A DNA stretch of 36,463 nt from Saccharicrinis sp. UBA6048. Lineage in GTDB: Bacteria > Bacteroidota > Bacteroidia > Bacteroidales > Marinilabiliaceae. Made by a program: the position numbers and the translations under genes. Below, piece by piece: positions 1 to 8,200 of this stretch (the first letter of the stretch is position 1; each line of letters opens with the position of its first letter). The stretch is taken from the NCBI GenBank assembly GCA_002429115.1, contig DIYS01000142.1, forward strand, positions 1-36,463. Reading direction: 5' to 3'. Under the pieces are notes generated by a model. It had not been told where the DNA came from and did no database searches. It was given only the letters and a program-made list of their open reading frames with translations.

Positions 1-1800
1 TTATTAGAATCAAACCACAACCTTTTCATAACTATATGATTTAATTTATATGGTATATCTTATCGCTTATTAGAATCAAACCACAACTTTATCATGCAGT
101 TCATGTGTGTGTCGGTGGTATATCTTATCGCTTATTAGAATCAAACCACAACATATTAGCCGGAGGCGTTTCAATTTCGTTAGGTATATCTTATCGCTTA
201 TTAGAATCAAACCACAACTCATTTCCTTTTCGATTACTTCGTCGCTTTGGTATATCTTATCGCTTATTAGAATCAAACCACAACCGGCTAAATATTCGAG
301 GTAATTTCATATCTGGTATATCTTATCGCTTATTAGAATCAAACCACAACAGCAGCAGCATAAGCAGCATAAGCATCAGCGGTATATCTTATCGCTTATT
401 AGAATCAAACCACAACCATTTTACTTTTCATACCATTTCAAATTTTGGTATATCTTATCGCTTATTAGAATCAAACCACAACTCTATGCCTTTGCACGAA
501 ACAGTACATTTAGGTATATCTTATCGCTTATTAGAATCAAACCACAACATTTAAATAGTATTACCGATCCGTTCGGAGGTATATCTTATCGCTTATTAGA
601 ATCAAACCACAACCAATCTTATCTCCTAATAGAGTTTCATTGAGGTATATCTTATCGCTTATTAGAATCAAACCACAACGCCACACTAACCGGATCTGTA
701 GAAAAAGGCGGTATATCTTATCGCTTATTAGAATCAAACCACAACCGTATAATAATCGATTCGTTTATGGAAAACGGTATATCTTATCGCTTATTAGAAT
801 CAAACCACAACGGGGTAGAGCGAGAAGAGTTAGAAACCTACGGTATATCTTATCGCTTATTAGAATCAAACCACAACAGGCTTGCTCCAAACACCACATT
901 GTTTTTAGGTATATCTTATCGCTTATTAGAATCAAACCACAACGCACGACTTGATAATTTTAAACACAGTTTGGGTATATCTTATCGCTTATTAGAATCA
1001 AACCACAACTGCCGGAGGCGTTGTAAACGGACTTGTAAAGGTATATCTTATCGCTTATTAGAATCAAACCACAACTAAAATTTTTTTACTTATATTTACA
1101 TCAAAGGTATATCTTATCGCTTATTAGAATCAAACCACAACAATTAATAAATCTCTTGATATTACCAAGTTGGTATATCTTATCGCTTATTAGAATCAAA
1201 CCACAACAAACGGTGCTTTATCCCAATAATGATATAGGTATATCTTATCGCTTATTAGAATCAAACCACAACATTGATAGCGATATTAATGTGGGCGACG
1301 AGGGTATATCTTATCGCTTATTAGAATCAAACCACAACAGGGGGCAAATAAGCAACACTCCTTCCGTTGGTATATCTTATCGCTTATTAGAATCAAACCA
1401 CAACCGAAACTCGGGTTTTAAATCAATAGATCTGGGTATATCTTATCGCTTATTAGAATCAAACCACAACCTCCTTTACAAAAAAAATAACACAAGGCGA
1501 GGTATATCTTATCGCTTATTAGAATCAAACCACAACAATATTTGTGATGCTTTAAATACGATTGCGGTATATCTTATCGCTTATTAGAATCAAACCACAA
1601 CCAGCGAACAAAGCTATATTCGCGCTTACGAAGGTATATCTTATCGCTTATTAGAATCAAACCACAACGCAAGGATAACGCGCGGCGCGTGTGTCACTGG
1701 TATATCTTATCGCTTATTAGAATCAAACCACAACTGACTTACAACTAAAGTTAACTGTGAAATTGGTATATCTTATCGCTTATTAGAATCAAACCACAAC
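1..1800 (-). CRISPR. Type II-C CRISPR array, 27 full repeats plus one partial
   Basis: A 36-bp repeat (plus strand begins GGTATATC, ends CCACAAC) recurs with full copies starting at 52, 117, 183, 249 and so on to 1765. A truncated copy at 1-21 shows that the array continues past the left edge. The 27 spacers are mostly 30 bp, with a few of 29 and one of 31. Every repeat I read is identical, including the one at the right end. On the minus strand the repeat begins GTTGTGG, the usual type II crRNA-repeat start. The tracrRNA at 10097-10191 carries plus-strand repeat sequence, so crRNA must be transcribed from the minus strand. This puts the leader, and probably the newest spacers, at the right end beside cas2. 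The short frames that run through the array are not genes. Confidence 0.99.
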
Positions 1801-1949
1801 CGCGCGCCATACAACTCACTAATTATGGTGTATTCAGCTTGTTTTTTATTGCAAAAATTAACACGGAAGTATATTTGAAACTAACAAAGTGGTATTTTTT
1901 TTCAGCATGTCAAAGAGCGTTTGTAAAGGTATAAATCTTTTTTTATGGA
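1801..1949 (-). promoter_or_regulatory. Candidate CRISPR leader
   Basis: This AT-rich 149-bp stretch lies between the last repeat and the first palindrome beside cas2. Given the minus-strand direction of crRNA it is where the leader and array promoter should be. Read on the minus strand it contains CTTTGACATGCTG and TTAATTTTTGC, which resemble parts of Bacteroidota promoters (TTTG and TAnnTTTG), but no pair has fully standard spacing. It starts with CGCGCG directly against the repeat on the plus strand. No convincing reading frame was seen. Confidence 0.6.
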
Positions 1950-1980
1950 GACCTAACAGGTTTTCAAAACCTGTTAGGTC
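1950..1980. repeat. REP-like palindrome, copy 1 (leader/cas2)
   Basis: A 31-bp perfect palindrome with one unpaired central base (C). Each arm is GACCTAACAGGTTTT or its complement. It lies between the leader and the cas2 stop codon. It could fold as a long hairpin in RNA from either strand and may end or protect the cas2 transcript. Confidence 0.9.
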
Positions 1981-1992
1981 TGTTACGAAATT

Positions 1993-2331
1993 TTAAAATA
2001 ACTCCAACTGCTGCGGTGCATCTTCTGAGGGCTGTATTTGTGCTCCCCAGATATTGACCATGTTGGCATATTGCTTATCGGTGATGCGCAGAATGGTAAC
2101 CTGACCTTTATCGGGCACAAAGTTTTGTATGCGTTTTTCATGTACATCGGCACTCTCCCGGCTGGCACAATGACGGGTATACACGCTCCATTGCATCATT
2201 GTAAAGCCATCTTTCAGCAGCTCTTTGCGAAAGCGGGTAGCCAGCTTACGTTCTTTTTTGGTTGTTACGGGCAAATCAAAAAATACAAATAACCACATAA
2301 TTTGGTAGGCATTTAATCGCGTGTGTTCCAT
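1993..2331 (-). CDS. cas2: CRISPR-associated endonuclease Cas2
   Basis: The 112-residue product has the Cas2 ferredoxin-like core. The first beta strand, MWLFVFFDLPV (about residues 12-22), contains the conserved Asp, and is followed by a basic helix TKKERKLATRFRKELLKDGF. Cas2 dimerises and bridges two Cas1 dimers to form the spacer integration complex. The upstream start at MEHTRLNAYQ is preferred over the internal Met12 because type II Cas2 proteins usually carry a short R..AY..MW lead-in. It is the last cas gene before the array. Cas1 and Cas2 genes often abut, but here 66 bp containing a palindrome separate them. Confidence 0.95.
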   Translation of the reverse strand: MEHTRLNAYQIMWLFVFFDLPVTTKKERKLATRFRKELLKDGFTMMQWSVYTRHCASRESADVHEKRIQNFVPDKGQVTILRITDKQYANMVNIWGAQIQPSEDAPQQLELF

Positions 2332-2360
2332 AGTCGGTATTATGCAGAGACCTAACTGAG

Positions 2361-2389
2361 ACCTAACAGGTTTTTAAAACCTGTTAGGT
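2361..2389. repeat. REP-like palindrome, copy 2 (cas2/cas1)
   Basis: A 29-bp perfect palindrome with arms ACCTAACAGGTTTT and central base T, located between cas1 and cas2. A partial extra half-arm (GACCTAACTGA) lies just to its left at about 2349-2359, suggesting a decayed or partly duplicated copy. Confidence 0.9.
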
Positions 2390-2397
2390 GTTAAAGC

Positions 2398-3285
2398 TTA
2401 AAACATAGGATAAGTAATTTTCTTATCCTCCCCGCTAAAACAGCGTGCAAGCGAGGCGGTAGTGATCGACAGAGCTACCATCAGCGGCCGTTTGACCTGC
2501 CCAATCAGCACATCGCAGCTCAATACTTTTAGCAAATGAGCCTTACTTTCTTTATCAAGGATGAGGTCGTAGTTGCCGGCTTCCCACATGTCGTACACCA
2601 CATCGTCGACATATGGGCGATAAGGCTCCATGACATCATCGGCCAGGCAGTAGGCATTGTAACGGTTGTGGTGATGAATACCAAGGGTGGGAAGCAGGCC
2701 TGAGCCGACCAACGCCCGAGCCACTGCCGAGCGCAATACAATGTATCCGTAGTTAAGCAGTTGGTTAGGTGGATCGCCATAGCGGTCGCGGGTAAAGCTG
2801 CTGCCAAATAAGCGTCCCCAGTATTCACGTGCAGCTGTCCCTTCGCGATTGCTGCTGTCGCCACTCTTAACAGAGGCAGCCAAAGCCATCAGTGAGCCAG
2901 GTTCTTTCCCTTTGGATTTCAGTAACAGAGCTTGGTTTTTGATTTTTGCCTGTATGGTTTGTTGCCATAGTTGCTTTTTTAATGGCAGTGAGGCATTGAT
3001 CTGTTGCGAAAATAGTTCGTTTTGCAGGTGGTGGCTGTTCAGGTTGAGTAACATAGCTGCAGGCAGGTGTTTTTCGTCGCAACATACCACTGCTACATTG
3101 TGGTCGTTTAGTTGCTGAAGGGTGTGTATGGTAATGGTAATTTGCCAATGTTCCAATATAACCATAGCAATGTCTTCAACAGGTACGGTGCGACTTGTGT
3201 TACTATCTTTTAACTGGATGTTAAGTTGCCGGTCTTTTATGCTTAGATGGGCCGGGTTGGTGAAGAATAGGGTGCGCTTTAACAT
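2398..3285 (-). CDS. cas1: Type II CRISPR-associated endonuclease Cas1
   Basis: The 295-residue protein matches the usual Cas1 length and two-domain layout: an N-terminal beta domain (about 1-85), then an all-helical catalytic domain. Likely metal-binding residues are Glu148 in REGTAAREYWGRLF, His205 in GIHHHNRYNAYCLADD and Glu220 in DVMEPYRPYVDDVV, the same order as in characterised type II Cas1. With Cas2 it integrates new spacers at the leader end of the array. The start at MLKRTLFFTNPAHLSIKDRQL is typical for the family. It is separated from cas9 by about 1.9 kb holding a transposase, an unknown gene and a possible gene remnant, which breaks the usual compact cas9-cas1-cas2 operon. Confidence 0.97.
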   Translation of the reverse strand: MLKRTLFFTNPAHLSIKDRQLNIQLKDSNTSRTVPVEDIAMVILEHWQITITIHTLQQLNDHNVAVVCCDEKHLPAAMLLNLNSHHLQNELFSQQINASLPLKKQLWQQTIQAKIKNQALLLKSKGKEPGSLMALAASVKSGDSSNREGTAAREYWGRLFGSSFTRDRYGDPPNQLLNYGYIVLRSAVARALVGSGLLPTLGIHHHNRYNAYCLADDVMEPYRPYVDDVVYDMWEAGNYDLILDKESKAHLLKVLSCDVLIGQVKRPLMVALSITTASLARCFSGEDKKITYPMF

Positions 3286-3300
3286 GGTTTGGTGTATTTA

Positions 3301-3331
3301 TACCTAACAGGTTTTTAAAACCTGTTAGGTA
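3301..3331. repeat. REP-like palindrome, copy 3 (cas1/RAYT)
   Basis: A 31-bp perfect palindrome with arms TACCTAACAGGTTTT and central base T. The outermost pair is T-A rather than the G-C of copies 1 and 4, a paired change that keeps the fold. It ends 5 bp from the stop codon of the transposase gene. Confidence 0.9.
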
Positions 3332-3335
3332 TTGG

Positions 3336-3923
3336 TTATTCAAAAGTTAATTCATTTATCAGTGATAAATTATATTGTTGCTTTTCAAACATGTATTTCA
3401 GGTTCTGTACATCACCGAATAGTTCAATTACTTCCTCTCGGCAGATGTGGCTGTTTTTATTGGTGATCAGGCTTTGGTAAGAAGAGAACCGATAGTTAAA
3501 TGAATGAGCTATCTCGTGTTTATCCGGATTTGTATTGACATAGATGATTAAGTTCTGTAGGTAGTCCGGGCTGGTTATTTCAATGCGTTTGAGGTGTTCC
3601 TGAAAGAGACTGCCTGAACGCATATAGCTTTTGTTGATGGCTTTTGAGTAGGCATTAAAGCAGTTGGAAAATGGTTGATGTAGAGCTTTCTTACCGTTTT
3701 TATAATCGATTGGTAAATGATCTTCATTTTTAATTTTTAAAATGAAATGGAAATGATTGGGCAGTAAGCAATAGGAATAAATATCGATCCAGGGTAAGCA
3801 ATGTTGGGAAATAAGTTTTAGAAAATATAAATAGTTTTTGGTTTCGAAAAAGATGTTTTCCCGGTTATTGCCCCTGTTATATAGGTGGTAGTAACGGTCG
3901 GGTTCAAAGGGCTGATATTTCAT
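3336..3923 (-). CDS. REP-associated tyrosine transposase (Y1/IS200-like, RAYT)
   Basis: The 195-residue protein has the Y1 transposase signature. The N-terminal part reads YYHLYNRGNNRENIFF. The metal-binding H-x-H motif is in LLPNHFHFILKI (His57, His59). A later helix reads NAYSKAINKSYMRSGSLFQ, where RAYT proteins carry the nucleophilic tyrosine; Tyr92 is the likeliest, Tyr100 the alternative. RAYTs are single-copy domesticated relatives of the IS200/IS605 TnpA and are linked to short palindromic REP sequences, which they recognise and cut as single strands. Here palindromes lie directly on both sides (3301-3331, 3950-3980). No IS200-type ends or TnpB partner were seen. A RAYT inside a cas operon is unusual. 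Confidence 0.88.
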   Translation of the reverse strand: MKYQPFEPDRYYHLYNRGNNRENIFFETKNYLYFLKLISQHCLPWIDIYSYCLLPNHFHFILKIKNEDHLPIDYKNGKKALHQPFSNCFNAYSKAINKSYMRSGSLFQEHLKRIEITSPDYLQNLIIYVNTNPDKHEIAHSFNYRFSSYQSLITNKNSHICREEVIELFGDVQNLKYMFEKQQYNLSLINELTFE

Positions 3924-3949
3924 AGGGCCATTAGTATTATCAAGGTGAA

Positions 3950-3980
3950 GACCTAACAGGTTTTAAAAACCTGTTAGGTC
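3950..3980. repeat. REP-like palindrome, copy 4 (RAYT/unknown gene)
   Basis: A 31-bp perfect palindrome with arms GACCTAACAGGTTTT and central base A. It differs from copy 1 only in the central base and lies 6 bp from the stop codon of the unknown 217-residue gene. Confidence 0.9.
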
Positions 3981-3986
3981 TGGAAT

Positions 3987-4640
3987 TTACTTCACAACAA
4001 TACCCAGCTTTTCCAACAATTGTGGACTGTCGGCTAAAGCCAGTTTAGCAATCGACACGTAGTCGTTCACCCACTCTGCCAGTTCTTCAAGTTTAGCATC
4101 GCGCTCCTTGGTGGCCTGTTGTGCATCGCCTTTTTCGCGCATGATCACCTCGGCATAACTCGCCACATTGGCAATTAATTGTTTGCCTGCTGTCAGGGCT
4201 TCTTCACTAATACTGTGCTTGTTCATTTCAGCCAGCCAGTCCGGATTGGCCAATAGGTTACTGTAAAAGTTATTGCACTGCTGAATCCAGCCGCTTAATG
4301 TAGTAGCACGTCGGCCTGACAGTTGAAGCGCTGTTTGGGCGGCTTTATCGTTTTTAAATACGATGATGGCAATGGCCAGGTGTATCTTGTAGGTTTTGTT
4401 GGCCTTTTCACGTTCGCTGTTCCGGTTGGCAAAGGCCTGAGCCACCTCGCCATGCTCTTTTTCAAAGACCTTGCATAATTGCTCCGATTCTGTCAGTAAA
4501 ATCTCGCCTGTTTCCAGTCGTTCAGGTGTATAGCCCAACTGGGCAACGGCCGACTGTATCGACGAATCTTCAATGGAGTTTCGGATACGAAGGCGACTTT
4601 GGTACAGAAATTCGGCAACGGTAAGTTTTGACATGTTCAT
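3987..4640 (-). CDS. Unrecognised all-helical protein inside the cas locus
   Basis: The 217-residue protein is not a known Cas family member to me. It appears soluble and almost wholly alpha-helical, with a conserved-looking core EANKTYKIHLAIAIIVFKND (about residues 79-98) and a charged C-terminal helix KGDAQQATKERDAKLEELAEW, ending PQLLEKLGIVVK. There is no signal peptide, transmembrane span or catalytic motif I can name. From memory it resembles an uncharacterised family of about 210 residues found in Bacteroidota and other bacteria, but this is unchecked. It points the same way as cas9, cas1 and cas2 and has a palindrome on its 3' side. By eye its G+C looks similar to cas1/cas2 and higher than cas9. 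It may be a passenger or a locus accessory. Confidence 0.8.
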   Translation of the reverse strand: MNMSKLTVAEFLYQSRLRIRNSIEDSSIQSAVAQLGYTPERLETGEILLTESEQLCKVFEKEHGEVAQAFANRNSEREKANKTYKIHLAIAIIVFKNDKAAQTALQLSGRRATTLSGWIQQCNNFYSNLLANPDWLAEMNKHSISEEALTAGKQLIANVASYAEVIMREKGDAQQATKERDAKLEELAEWVNDYVSIAKLALADSPQLLEKLGIVVK

Positions 4641-4705
4641 GATTAAAAAATATTAAATGGTTTGACAAATAGTTGATTCATTATTTAAGCATATAGCTTT
4701 TGTAC

Positions 4706-5110
4706 TTAACTAAAGTGCTTTTGAATGGAGCGAACTGCTTTATGCCAGAGCGAAACGCCAGGTACGCTAGCGAACTCTACTAAACCATTGTAATAGGCTT
4801 GTTCGCTGCGGTTAGTATCATTTCGCCGGTGGCAAGGTTTATTTCGCTAATGTTGCCTATTACTTGGTTTCAGCTTGTAACTTATCGCGTTTGTTTGCAT
4901 CAGAATATCTGTCGTATCAAACAGTTCGCATCAATATCAGGTATAATTGATTTTACAGTTAGCTTTTCGCTCAACTATTAAAGGTTTCTCCGATGGTTGA
5001 TACCAGATCGTCGTGGTTTGCACCTTTATGCCAGGGATTAGAATGCTATTGTCTTTGTCATCTAATCCTGTAGACTGGCTGTAAGCTATACCTTGGCTAT
5101 GCAACGGGAC
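4706..5110 (-). pseudogene. Possible decayed coding remnant between cas9 and the unknown gene
   Basis: This stretch has no intact gene. One minus-strand frame runs 135 codons from just after a TAA (5111-5113) to a TAA (4706-4708), broken only by TGA at 4937-4939 and 4931-4933 and TAG at 4847-4849. The open segments read like protein, for example YSQSTGLDDKDNSILIPGIK, TDILMQTNAISYKLKPSN and EQAYYNGLVEFASVPGVSLW. A different minus-strand frame also reads plausibly over part of it (GNISEINLATGEMILTAANK), so a frameshift may be involved. The family is unknown. The open runs are short enough to be chance. The small plus-strand frame at 4799-4981 is probably its shadow. Confidence 0.25.
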
Positions 5111-5198
5111 TTAATGGCTGAGGTGGAGTAAGGTCGGTCATAATTATCTGAATTAAGTTATTATGAAGGTTTAGTTGTAGTGGTAATAGTGTTTTACT

Positions 5199-5227
5199 AC
5201 CTAACAGGTTTTAAAAACCTGTTAGGT
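5199..5227. repeat. REP-like palindrome, copy 5 (cas9 3' end)
   Basis: A 29-bp perfect palindrome with arms ACCTAACAGGTTTT and central base A. It begins 5 bp beyond the cas9 stop codon, where a terminator would sit, so it may serve as the cas9 transcript end. Confidence 0.9.
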
Positions 5228-5232
5228 TTAAA

Positions 5233-8200
5233 TTATAGTTTTTGTATTTTGCCGAGTGGGGAGATTTTTACCTTAATAGGGTTTGCTTCTTCCCAGGCTT
5301 TAAAGCTTACAATTCGCCACTCTTCTTCCTGATTTTGAATTGTAGATGCAAGATGATGCCTAAAAGTATAATACATGGACGATAGCTTTTGAACTCGGTA
5401 TAAGTGCTTGCTTAAAATCTGTTTATTCTCTATGTTCGAATGGAATTCCTCATCACTTAATCCTAATAAAAACATATCGTTTGTTTCTAAAGTGGCTACT
5501 ATTGTATCACCATCTTCCGGTAATAGGTAGGTTGGCATATTTTGACGTTTGCGCTCTACAACTGTCCAGAATTGAACGGTATCTTCTTTTAAATTTCCAT
5601 CACTGTCTTTGTAGATTAAAACATGATGGTTATTTCGAGGATTAACATGTTGGTTTAAATCGCCTTTTAAGCGGTTTGCATTTCCAAGCATTTCCCGAAT
5701 CCGAACTTTTTTAATCGGAACTTCATCCCCTCCTTTTTTATTGGGAAGGAATAACTGCCATTCGCCATTACTCACAAAAGCATCTTTAGGGATAGTATAC
5801 CCCTTGGTATTTTCTGTATTAATTCCGTGTTTTTCTTTCAAAAATTTCTTGATATGTTCTTGAATGGTAATGTCGGCTATTTTAGCCACATGTTTATTAT
5901 TCTTCAGTTCAGTTACTTTTGTGCGGCGATGAAACGCCTTTTCCATATTCGGGCTTTGCCTCAAACCAAAAACATTCTCTTTATGCAACTGCCCCCTTAC
6001 GCTAAATCCCTTTTTGTTTTTGGTAAGCGTCTTGTTGTTTTGCTTAAATGAAATCAGGATATTGGCAGCTTTTTTCTGAACATCCAGATTAAATCCGTTC
6101 CAGGGTTCCGGGAATTTTTCGGTGCTGTTTGTTTTTCCTCTTTGTTTGTCTTTACGTTTTGCATTCTCTGTACTTAGGCGTTGCAAGTAGCCCTGTTCGG
6201 TTAATGCAATGGTAATGGCATCAATGACATGGTGGCGGTGGTCGTCGCGGTTCTTTTTCGGGTCGAATTGAATTTCACCGGAGTATTTATCCACCCAGAT
6301 AGAGCCTTCTACCAGCTTTTGCCCTTTTTCTACTTTGGGTTGTTCTTTTTCAACCGCATACAATTCCTTTGGTTTCGACTCAATACTTAGGGTTGCAAAG
6401 TATTTTCCGGGCAAATGTTCTGTTTTGCGTTTGTATTGAGGGTCACAGTCGGCTACCATATAACCATATTCATCCACGGTAGCTGAAATACAAACCTCAT
6501 TGTTATGCGCTTGCGGACGTGGGTTAACAGCCTTAATAAATTCAATGCTGTCTGGTGAAATATCAACAATTAACCAATATTTTCCGTCAGGCAGGTTGGT
6601 TTGGCAATTGTAGATATAGCAATTGAACTCACAGTTATGAACCGTGCCAAACAATAATAACTGGTTGCGTTTTGTTTTTGGTTGCTTGTTTTTTTCCGGT
6701 GCCTGAAATTGGGTGTTTGTTATTTCAAATTTGGCCCAATAGCTTCCGTCTTCAATGTTTGTAGTCTTATAGTTGCCGGAAGTATCGTTTTTAAATTGCC
6801 CTTTTTCAACCTTACCCCTTAATACTATGTGGTTTTTATCAGATTGAGGTTTACTGGTGTACTGAGGCATCAGTTGAAGAGAACCGTTTACATTCACTTT
6901 TGCCCAGTAATGACCATCTTTAACGTCAACATCCTTAAAGTCAATTTTGAAGGATTTAGCATCAAATTTGTTTTTAGAGGCGTATCCTGATAGAAGGAGT
7001 TCGTTTTCGTTTGTGGCTGGTCGTTCGTTGTATTTTTTATGCAGGGCAAGGGTTTCTCCGGCTTCGTTAGTGATAGCATAATAAGGAACTGGCTTATCAT
7101 CGTTAATGTCAAATGTATGCTCGACGAGGCTTTGAGTTGGCTGTAATATAGAGTTAAGTCCCCAAAGGTGACGGAGTTCGGCTGTTAATTGACCCGGCAT
7201 CACACGTATATCATGACAAATATTGGATAACAATTCTACTGCTTTTCGGGCGATATAGCGGCTGTCGTTTAGTTGCCGTTCAATAAATGTTTCTTTCTCA
7301 AACTTCTTTTTCGATGTGAAGCGTTTGGCTTTCGGATAAGGCAATGTATGGAAGGCTCTGGCCACAATCTCGTCCCAGCTATTAGCTCCCCAAATTTTCG
7401 AGTCAGGATTTTCGGTGTAATATTCGTAAGGCGTTTTTTCACCCTTATCATTATTGAAATGTGCTTCGCAAAGGGTTTTATTGCCAAAGCTATCGTCCAA
7501 AGAAACACTGTAAGGGATGATGTGCTCAATTTGAATGGCATTAGCGTTGCCTAATAAATCATTTATAGAAATGATCTTACCTGTATATGGGCAGGTGCAT
7601 TTGCCGCTTCGCTCAACAATTTCTTTATACATTAAATACTTTTGGACGTTGTTCCTCGAAGGGCGTAAGCCATATTCGGCCAATCGCTCTCTGGCTTCAT
7701 TATTTTTGGTTTCGTTGGTAGAAATGTTATCGGTGATTTTTTTACGTTGGGATTTGTTGTTGCGTAAATCCCGACCCATTTCCACCTTGATCTGAGCAAA
7801 TTCAAAATCGTCACCGAGTTCTTTTCTGTATTTAAGCAATAATGCGTTAACCAATCGCCGTGTTTCGTGTAAAGCTTGCTGTACGATTGGATTGCGCAGG
7901 TTTTCAAGTTCAGGTACCCACAATGCCAATTCGTCTTTTTCTTCAATCTCCTGGCTGTGGTGATAAAGGTGCGAAAAGTGCGGGTCATCTTTGGCAAAGC
8001 CGTAGTGATTATCAGGGTTTGATAAGTAGGCCTTTATCTTCTCGATTGCTTCACCTTCTTTATTGTTTTCATTTAAAATTTTTAGAACACCCGCTTTAAG
8101 TTCTTGTTCTGATTCTCCAAAATGCTCATAACGTTTACCAAAGGCATTTTTTATACCGCCCAAAATAACCGCCCGATCGAACTGTAAGCCCATAAGTAGA

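Noticed and set aside
105..1587. Several open frames (up to 149 residues) with repeated GISYRLLESNHN or RYILSLIRIKPQ
   Set aside because: They are translations of the CRISPR repeat, which has few stops in some frames; not genes.
1765..1800. The right-end repeat as the degenerate trailer end of the array
   Set aside because: It is identical to the others, and the tracrRNA shows transcription from the right, so this is the leader end.
4799..4981. Plus-strand 60-residue frame in the cas9/unknown gene gap
   Set aside because: No start signal or family resemblance; it lies opposite the better-looking minus-strand remnant.
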